Shown: positions 1-5,232 of the stretch, piece by piece | Layout of the letters: the number at the start of each line of letters is the position of its first letter | Numbering within the stretch: the stretch's first letter is position 1 | Assembly (NCBI GenBank): GCA_030840545.1 | Contig: JAVEEH010000258.1 | Span: 1 to 6,297 of the forward strand | Origin: Frankiaceae bacterium | GTDB lineage: Bacteria; Actinomycetota; Actinomycetes; JAFAQI01 | DNA length: 6,297 nucleotides | Direction: 5' to 3' | The notes under the pieces: model-generated | Told to the model about the DNA's origin: nothing | Databases searched by the model: none | Seen by the model: the letters and a program-made list of their open reading frames with translations, nothing else | Made by a program: the position numbers and the translations under genes

Positions 1-45
1 GAGGTCGGTCGCGAAGAAGACGCCTTCATGAGCGAAGCTCGATGA
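1..45 (+). CDS. C-terminal end of upstream gene (partial), possibly Mce-system ATPase
   Basis: Frame 1 is open from the first base and ends at TGA 43-45, giving the residues EVGREEDAFMSEAR. The stop overlaps the ATG of the next gene in an ATGA arrangement, so this is very probably a real gene co-translated with the permease that follows. The tail is charged and hydrophilic and has no diagnostic motif. In many non-mycobacterial actinobacterial mce operons the gene directly before the first yrbE encodes the MlaF/Mkl-type ABC ATPase that powers the transporter. That identity is inferred from position only; another regulator or an unrelated gene remains possible. Confidence 0.5.
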   Translation, partial: EVGREEDAFMSEAR

Positions 46-827
46 CGTCCACTCTCGTCGCACCGCTTCGCCAGAGCGGTAGTTTCTTCGCGCTCTGCCT
101 CGACACGATGGTCCAGCTGTTCCGCTCGATCATCCATCGTCGGTTCCAGTGGCGTGAAGCGATCGAACAAGCGTGGTTCCTCGCCAGCGTGACGATCCTT
201 CCGACGGCGCTCGTCTCGATCCCGTTCGGTGCGGTCATCGCCCTGCAGATCGGCAACCTGTCGCGGCAGGTCGGCGCCCAGTCGTTCACGGGCTCGGCCG
301 CCGTCCTGGCGATCATCCGGGAGGCCGCTCCGATCGTCTGCGCGCTGCTCATCTCCGGCGCCGGCGGCTCCGCCATCTGCGCTGACCTCGGCAGCCGCAA
401 GATCCGTGACGAGATCGACGCCATGGAGGTGCTCGGCATCTCACCGATCGAGCGCCTGGTGGTTCCCCGGGTCATCGCCTCGATGATCGTGGCAGTGCTG
501 CTCAACGGTCTCGTCTCGGTGGTCGGGGTGATCGGCGGCTACACGTTCAACGTGCTGCTCCAGCACGGCACGCCCGGGGCCTACATCGCGTCGTTCACCG
601 CTCTCGCCCAGCTACCCGACCTGTGGGTCGGCGAGTTCAAGGCACTCATCTTCGGCGCCCTGGCCGCTTTGGTCGCGTCCTACAAGGGGCTCAACCCGAA
701 GGGCGGCCCGAAGGGCGTCGGCGACGCCGTCAACCAGTCCGTGATCATCGCGTTCATGCTGCTGTTCCTCGTCAACTTCATCGTGACGACCATCTACTTC
801 CAGGTCATCCCGCAGAAGGCGATCTGA
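42..827 (+). CDS. yrbEA: MlaE/YrbE-family ABC transporter permease, YrbEA type
   Basis: This 261-residue inner-membrane permease is one of two YrbE subunits forming the membrane core of an Mce lipid importer. It has a short amphipathic N-terminal part (about 22-43, including FQWREAIEQAWF) leading into the first membrane segment at about 46-70. Further hydrophobic segments lie at about 88-112, 144-169, 200-213 and 232-255. The strongest evidence is the family signature at 93-146. It contains REAAP, GAGGSAICADLGSR and then an EAA-like coupling motif, IRDEIDAMEVLGISPIERL followed by VVPRVIA (121-146), thought to contact the ATPase. The C-terminal GLNPKGGPKGVG (216-227) is also typical of YrbEA. 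Length fits the family (about 250-270). The ATG at 42 overlaps the preceding stop in an ATGA. No strong Shine-Dalgarno sequence precedes it, so translation probably depends on coupling. The transported substrate cannot be read from this sequence. Confidence 0.95.
   Translation: MTSTLVAPLRQSGSFFALCLDTMVQLFRSIIHRRFQWREAIEQAWFLASVTILPTALVSIPFGAVIALQIGNLSRQVGAQSFTGSAAVLAIIREAAPIVCALLISGAGGSAICADLGSRKIRDEIDAMEVLGISPIERLVVPRVIASMIVAVLLNGLVSVVGVIGGYTFNVLLQHGTPGAYIASFTALAQLPDLWVGEFKALIFGALAALVASYKGLNPKGGPKGVGDAVNQSVIIAFMLLFLVNFIVTTIYFQVIPQKAI
814..819 (+). promoter_or_regulatory. Ribosome binding site for yrbEB
   Basis: AGAAGG lies 7 bases before the ATG at 827, inside the end of the preceding gene. 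It fixes the start of the second permease at 827 even though its reading frame stays open upstream to at least base 623. Confidence 0.7.
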
Positions 828-1684
828 TGGCCGGCACCGTCTCCCTGCCGCGGCCCTTGCGCATCGTGCGCCGGCCGTTCGACTGGGCGCTGGACTCGCT
901 CGAGGACATGGGCGAGCAGCTGTCCTTCTACGGGCATGCGCTCGGCTGGGTGTGGCGGGCTCTCATCTCCTACAAGAAGGAGGTGGCCCGGCTCGTCGCC
1001 GAGGTCTCGCTCGGCTCGGGCGCCCTCGCGGTCATCGGTGGATCGGTCGGCGTCATCGCGTTCATGACGTTCTTCACCGGCACCGAGGTCGGGCTCGAGG
1101 GCTACCAGGGACTCAACCAGATCGGCATCTCGGCGTTCGCCGGCTTCATCTCCGCCTACTTCAACACCCGCGAGATCGCCCCGCTGGTGGCCGGCCTGGC
1201 CCTGACGGCGACGGTCGGCGCGGGCTTCACAGCGCAGCTCGGCGCCATGCGCATCAGCGAAGAGATCGACGCGCTCGAGGTCATGGGCATTCCCTCGGTG
1301 CCTTACCTGGTGACCACCCGACTGATCGCCGGCCTGGTGGCCGTCATCCCGCTCTACGTCGTCGGGCTGTTCGCGTCCTACTTCGCCACGAAGTTCATCG
1401 TCGTTCAGTACTTCCACCAGTCCGGTGGCACCTACGACCACTACTTCCATCAGTTCCTGGTGCCCGTCGACGTCTTCTATTCGTTCCTCAAAGTGATCAT
1501 CTTCTCTGTCGTGATCATGCTGATCCACTGCTACTACGGCTACTTCGCGCGCGGCGGGCCGGCCGGCGTGGGCGTCGCCGTGGGTCGCGCCGTCCGGACG
1601 TCGATCGTCGCCATCAACGTCATCGACCTCTTCCTCAGCCTCGCTCTCTGGGGCGCGAACACCACAGTGCGGATCGCGGGGTAG
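827..1684 (+). CDS. yrbEB: MlaE/YrbE-family ABC transporter permease, YrbEB type
   Basis: This 285-residue permease is the second YrbE subunit and pairs with the upstream YrbEA to form the membrane channel. The frame is open further upstream, but ATG 827 is chosen because it overlaps the yrbEA stop by one base (TGATG), has AGAAGG 7 bases before it and gives a normal family length. An N-terminal extension of about 55 residues (RRPFDWALDSLEDMGEQLSF) precedes the first hydrophobic region at about 62-84. The signature follows: REIAPLVAGLALTATVGAG (115-133), then AQLGAMR and the EAA-like motif SEEIDALEVMGIPSVPYL (144-161). Other membrane segments are at about 165-187, 221-236 and 257-275. The motif continues as VTTR where YrbEA has VVPR; I believe this is a subfamily difference rather than damage. 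The C-terminal FARGGPAGVGVAVGRAVR is typical of YrbEB. The gene ends in TAG, 4 bases before mceA. Confidence 0.95.
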   Translation: MAGTVSLPRPLRIVRRPFDWALDSLEDMGEQLSFYGHALGWVWRALISYKKEVARLVAEVSLGSGALAVIGGSVGVIAFMTFFTGTEVGLEGYQGLNQIGISAFAGFISAYFNTREIAPLVAGLALTATVGAGFTAQLGAMRISEEIDALEVMGIPSVPYLVTTRLIAGLVAVIPLYVVGLFASYFATKFIVVQYFHQSGGTYDHYFHQFLVPVDVFYSFLKVIIFSVVIMLIHCYYGYFARGGPAGVGVAVGRAVRTSIVAINVIDLFLSLALWGANTTVRIAG

Positions 1685-1688
1685 CGCG

Positions 1689-3092
1689 GTGGCCAGGAGC
1701 GAGCGCAAGACGCGGGTGAAGCGACGCCTTCAGGGCGTGGGCTTTCTCGTCGTCGTCGCGTTGCTGCTCGGGCTGACCATCGCCGTCTACAACAAGTCCC
1801 TGCCGTGGCAGTCCACCGACCAGGTGATCCTGGAGGCCGACCGGGCCGGCAACCAGCTCGTCGTGCCCGCCGACGTCAAGCTCGACGGAGTGCTGGTCGG
1901 GCGGGTCAGCGGAGTCTCGACCGCGGGGCAGAGCGCCCGCCTCACGTTGCAGATCGACAAGTCGCGGCTGCGTGAGATCCCCGAGAACGTCGTGGCGCGG
2001 ATCCTGCCGAAGACGCTGTTCGGCGAGAAGTTCGTCCAGCTCGTCATCCCGGGCCAACCCTCGGCGCAGCATCTGCAGGCCGGCGCGGTGATCACCCAGG
2101 ACCGGTCGACGACGGCCATCGAGCTGCAGACCGTGTTCAACGACTTCGTCCCGTTGCTGCGCACACTCAACCCCGCACAGCTGTCGGTGACGTTGTCCAA
2201 CCTCGCGAGCGCCGTGCGCAACCGAGGCGACGCGCTCGGCCGCAACCTGTCGTTGGTCAACGACTACTTCTCGCGGTTCAACAAGGACCTGCCCAACTTC
2301 GAGCACGACATCCGGGCTCTGGCGAGCGCGGCCGGCACCTACGCCGACGCCACCCCCGACTTGCTGGCGATGCTGCGGAACTTCTCGGTCAACGCGAACA
2401 CGTTCACCGTCAAGCAGGACGTCTACGCCCAGTTCCTCGCCGGGTCGTCCGACTTCGCTCGCACTGCCACGAATGTGTTCGGCAGCAACGCCGACCGGCT
2501 GATCCGGCTGGCCAACGTCAGCAAGCCGGTGCTTGATCTCTACGCGCAGTACTCCGTCGTCCTCGAGTGCCTTCCCAACGGGCTGGCGATCTATGACCGC
2601 ACGCGCCTCGAGCAGGCGTTCGGCGGCGGCCCCTACCTGCACATCACGCTGACACCGGTCGGCGACCGGGGCGTCTACTCCAAGTCCGACCGGACGCTCA
2701 AGTCCGACATCACGAGCCTCACGCTGCCGCCCAACTGTTTCGGCCTGCCCTACGGCAACCACGGTCTGCACCCGGTCAACAGTCGCTACCCGGGGAACCA
2801 CCCGAGCGACAACGAGGCCTGCGGCGGGTCGCCGCCACCACCGCCCTCGGCCGGGTGTCCGCCCGCCTCCGGCGGTGCTGCCACCAGCCGGCGCAAGACG
2901 TCGCGTGCGAGCCACGCCGCCACAGCTCCCTCGGTCAACTCGAGTGGGATGGTCGCGACGCCGAACGAGCAAGGCTTCGTCTCGGGACTGCTGGCGCCGC
3001 TGCTGGGTGACGGCAGCGAGCCCGTCCCGGCCGGGCTGGCCGACCTGCTCATCGGCCCGATGCTGCGCGGGATGGCGGTGAGCGTCGCGTGA
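1689..3092 (+). CDS. mceA: Mce family protein, MceA type (MlaD domain)
   Basis: This 467-residue protein is the first Mce subunit of the envelope-spanning lipid-transfer assembly. A basic N-terminus (RSERKTRVKRR) precedes one transmembrane helix at about 16-33, so the rest lies outside the membrane. The MlaD domain is at about 44-121 and contains PADVKLDGVLVGRV (60-73) and the MceA-typical KTLFGEKFVQLVIP (108-121). A conserved AIELQTVFNDFVPLL (143-157) then opens a long helical region to about residue 290. The C-terminal part holds all four cysteines (293, 350, 378, 390), a proline-rich stretch with PPPPP at 382-386, a Ser/Ala/Thr-rich low-complexity segment (about 391-425), and a hydrophobic end, GLLAPLLG to LLIGPMLRG (433-461). 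The GTG start has only a weak GGGG (1678-1681) upstream. GTG 1716 is an alternative but would shorten the basic N-terminus. Confidence 0.93.
   Translation: MARSERKTRVKRRLQGVGFLVVVALLLGLTIAVYNKSLPWQSTDQVILEADRAGNQLVVPADVKLDGVLVGRVSGVSTAGQSARLTLQIDKSRLREIPENVVARILPKTLFGEKFVQLVIPGQPSAQHLQAGAVITQDRSTTAIELQTVFNDFVPLLRTLNPAQLSVTLSNLASAVRNRGDALGRNLSLVNDYFSRFNKDLPNFEHDIRALASAAGTYADATPDLLAMLRNFSVNANTFTVKQDVYAQFLAGSSDFARTATNVFGSNADRLIRLANVSKPVLDLYAQYSVVLECLPNGLAIYDRTRLEQAFGGGPYLHITLTPVGDRGVYSKSDRTLKSDITSLTLPPNCFGLPYGNHGLHPVNSRYPGNHPSDNEACGGSPPPPPSAGCPPASGGAATSRRKTSRASHAATAPSVNSSGMVATPNEQGFVSGLLAPLLGDGSEPVPAGLADLLIGPMLRGMAVSVA
3077..3082 (+). promoter_or_regulatory. Ribosome binding site for mceB
   Basis: GGTGAG, within the last codons of mceA, lies 6 bases before the GTG at 3089. 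It supports the GTG start that overlaps the mceA stop by four bases (GTGA). Confidence 0.5.
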
Positions 3093-4207
3093 AGGGGCAG
3101 ACGCTCGGCGCATTCATCAAGCTGATGATCTTCGCCGTGGTGACGGTGCTTGCCACCGCGGTCCTTGGCGTGACCATCAGCAACAAGACGTTCGGCTCGA
3201 CCCGCGGCTTCTCGGCGGAGTTCACCGACGTCACCGGGCTGCTCGCCGGGGACAGCGTCCGCGCCGCCGGCGTCCGGGTCGGCTCGGTCAAGTCGATCAA
3301 GGTGGTCAACGACCGGTATGCGCAGGTCAGCTTCGACGTCGACAAGAGCGTGCCGGTCACCACGACGACAAAGCTGCAGATGCGCTACCTCAACCTCGTC
3401 GGGCAGCGCTACATCGCCCTCGTCGAGCAACCGGGTGACACGCCGCAGCCGCCGAAGCAGGTCATCAGCCGCGATCGGACGTCGCCCGCACTCGACCTCA
3501 CTGACCTCTTCAACGGCTTCCGCCCGCTGTTCCAGGCATTGTCCCCGAACGACGTCAACGCGTTCTCGCTCGAGATCGTCAAGACGTTGCAAGGTGAGGG
3601 CGGCACCGTCGCCGACCTGGCCGCCAAGTCGGCGAGCCTGACCAACACGGTCGCCAACCGTGACGCCGTCATCGGCGGCGTCGTCAACAACCTGCTCCGC
3701 GTCCTCGACACGGTGGCGAAGCGCAACCAGGGTCTCAACCAGCTGGTCGTCCAGCTGCAAAGGCTGGTCACCGGGCTCGCGACCGACCGCAACACGATCG
3801 CCGCATCGCTGTCCCACATCGACGACCTGGCCGCCAACAGCGCGCTGTTGATCCAGCAGATCCGGCCCTACCTGCCGGCCGACCTGTCCAACCTGGCCGG
3901 TCTTGCCCGCAACCTCAACACGACGAAGAACTGCCCCAACTACCTGCTGCCGTTGAAGGACAAGAACCGCATCACGCCGCACGTCAACCGCTTCGCCAAC
4001 AACACCTGCAAGGGCCCCAACACCCTGGACGAATACCTCAAGCGCGCCCCGACCAAGCTCATCCAGATCATCCGGACGGCGACCTACGGCCAGTTCTTCA
4101 ACTTCTACCTGTGCGACCTCGAGATGACCGGCGCGTTGGCCGACATCACGACGGCCGCCGGTGGCAACCCCAACATCCCCGTCAACGTCCCGGCGTGTAA
4201 GCCATGA
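3089..4207 (+). CDS. mceB: Mce family protein, MceB type (MlaD domain)
   Basis: This 372-residue protein is the second Mce subunit. A short N-terminus is followed by a single transmembrane helix at about 10-30. The MlaD domain spans about 38-114, with GDSVRAAGVRVGSV at 54-67 and the MceB-typical MRYLNLVGQRYIALVE (98-113). After a proline-containing linker (PGDTPQPPKQ) comes SPALDLTDLFNGFRPLFQAL (132-151) and a long helical stretch to about 275. This has charged caps near R191-D192, R212-N213 and R234-N235, a roughly 21-22 residue spacing. The C-terminal globular tail carries all four cysteines (282, 307, 342, 370) and the motif ATYGQFFNFYLCDLE (331-345), which is highly characteristic of MceB. 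Its GTG start overlaps the mceA stop by four bases, and its own stop overlaps mceC. Length is slightly above the usual figure of about 345. Confidence 0.94.
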   Translation: MKGQTLGAFIKLMIFAVVTVLATAVLGVTISNKTFGSTRGFSAEFTDVTGLLAGDSVRAAGVRVGSVKSIKVVNDRYAQVSFDVDKSVPVTTTTKLQMRYLNLVGQRYIALVEQPGDTPQPPKQVISRDRTSPALDLTDLFNGFRPLFQALSPNDVNAFSLEIVKTLQGEGGTVADLAAKSASLTNTVANRDAVIGGVVNNLLRVLDTVAKRNQGLNQLVVQLQRLVTGLATDRNTIAASLSHIDDLAANSALLIQQIRPYLPADLSNLAGLARNLNTTKNCPNYLLPLKDKNRITPHVNRFANNTCKGPNTLDEYLKRAPTKLIQIIRTATYGQFFNFYLCDLEMTGALADITTAAGGNPNIPVNVPACKP

Positions 4208-5232
4208 AGCCCTTCCGCGAGCGAAACCCGGTGCCGATCGGCGCGATCGGGCTGCTGCTCATCCTCGCGACGCTGGTGCTGGCGTTCAACGCCAGCGCGT
4301 TGCCGTTCCTCAACGGTGGCAAGACCTACCACGCGGACTTCGCCGATGCTGCCGGTCTGAAGAAGGGCGACGACGTCCGCATCGCGGGGGTCAAGGTCGG
4401 CTCGGTGACGTCGGTGTCGCTGGCCGGCGCGAAGGTGCGCGTCGGCCTCAAGGTCGACTCGGGCATGCACGTCGGCCCGGACACCCACGCCGCGATCAAG
4501 ATCAAGACGTTGCTCGGGCAGAAGTACGTCGCGCTGACGCCGTCCGGCATCGGCACGCTGAAGACCGACATCCCACTGGCACGCACGGAGACGCCGCTCG
4601 ACGTCACGGCGGCGTTCAACGGCCTCGGTCAGCGGGCCGGCCAGATCGACACCAAGCTGCTGGCCAAGGCGTTCGACACCATCGCCGCCACGTTCAAGGA
4701 CACGCCACCCTATGTGCAGACCTCGCTGCGGGGTCTGCAACGGCTGTCGACCAGCATCGCCTCGCGGGACTCGGCACTTCGCCAGCTGCTCAACCGGGCC
4801 AACACAGTGACCCAGACGCTCGCCTCCCGTGACGCCGAGGTCGCCAAGCTCATCAACGACTCCAACCTCGTCCTCGACACCGTCTATCAGCAGCGGGCCG
4901 TCATCCACCAGTTGCTCATCGACACCGCGGCGGTCTCCAAGCAGCTGTCCGGGCTGGTCCAGGAGAATCGTGCCGTCATCGGCCCGGCGCTGCGCAACCT
5001 CAACCAGACGCTGGTGATCCTGCAGCGCAATCAGGACAACCTCGACCAGACTGTGCATCTGGCGGCGCCCTTCATCCGTGACTTCACCGACGTGCTCGGC
5101 AACGGCCGCTGGTTCGAGACCGTGCTCTGGAACCTGCCGGCGGGCGTCGTCAAGTCCGGCTGCGTCAAGGTCGGCGGTCAGCAGATCTGCCCGCCACTTG
5201 CTGCGAACGGAACATCAGGGGGCCAGCCGTGA
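4204..5232 (+). CDS. mceC: Mce family protein, MceC type (MlaD domain)
   Basis: This 342-residue protein is the third Mce subunit. The N-terminus MKPFRERNPVPIGAIG leads into a transmembrane helix at about 12-30. The MlaD domain spans about 40-113 with GDDVRIAGVKVGSV (55-68) and KTLLGQKYVALTP (101-113). The following TPLDVTAAFNGLG (130-142) and a long helical region to about 285 fit the tunnel-forming part of the family. Within it, ASRD occurs at 186-189 and 207-210, exactly 21 residues (three heptads) apart, with a further related segment near 229-240. The tail has only two cysteines (320 and 329) and lacks the long proline-rich extension of many MceC proteins. The ATG overlaps the mceB stop (ATGA); no convincing Shine-Dalgarno sequence precedes it, so translational coupling is likely. 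The order in the operon agrees with the MceC assignment. Confidence 0.93.
   Translation: MKPFRERNPVPIGAIGLLLILATLVLAFNASALPFLNGGKTYHADFADAAGLKKGDDVRIAGVKVGSVTSVSLAGAKVRVGLKVDSGMHVGPDTHAAIKIKTLLGQKYVALTPSGIGTLKTDIPLARTETPLDVTAAFNGLGQRAGQIDTKLLAKAFDTIAATFKDTPPYVQTSLRGLQRLSTSIASRDSALRQLLNRANTVTQTLASRDAEVAKLINDSNLVLDTVYQQRAVIHQLLIDTAAVSKQLSGLVQENRAVIGPALRNLNQTLVILQRNQDNLDQTVHLAAPFIRDFTDVLGNGRWFETVLWNLPAGVVKSGCVKVGGQQICPPLAANGTSGGQP
5217..5222 (+). promoter_or_regulatory. Ribosome binding site for mceD
   Basis: AGGGGG lies 6 bases before the GTG at 5229, inside the last codons of mceC. It is the most purine-rich site of this kind in the window and supports the GTG that overlaps the mceC stop (GTGA). 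Confidence 0.6.

Noticed and set aside
623..826. Upstream extension of the yrbEB frame into yrbEA
   Set aside because: The added 68 residues are Arg/Gly-rich out-of-frame yrbEA sequence. ATG 827 has a ribosome binding site, a one-base overlap with the yrbEA stop, and gives normal family length.
2223..2231. RGD tripeptide in MceA (residues 179-181)
   Set aside because: Three residues are expected by chance, and this sits in the helical tunnel region at a position where a charged residue normally follows RG in the family. I see no reason to infer host-cell binding.
2831..2893. G+C-rich segment with possible hairpins that might be a terminator
   Set aside because: It lies inside mceA, encodes the proline-rich tail, has no T-run after it, and the following genes are translationally coupled. 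Ordinary base composition explains it.
1635..3113. Long minus-strand open frame of about 490 codons opposite mceA
   Set aside because: Its composition is dominated by Arg, Val, Gly, Gln and Asp, as expected from the reverse complement of G+C-rich coding DNA. It has no domain or membrane pattern and lies opposite a well-supported mceA. The same holds for the minus-strand frames at 794-1708, 2786-3982, 4105-5058 and 5733-6215.
5161..5178. Repeat of the GTCAAGGTCGGC string found in mceC and mceD MlaD motifs
   Set aside because: The copies in the MlaD motifs encode the conserved VKVG residues and reflect paralogy. The copy near the mceC end encodes VKVG in an unrelated context and is short enough to be chance in this composition.
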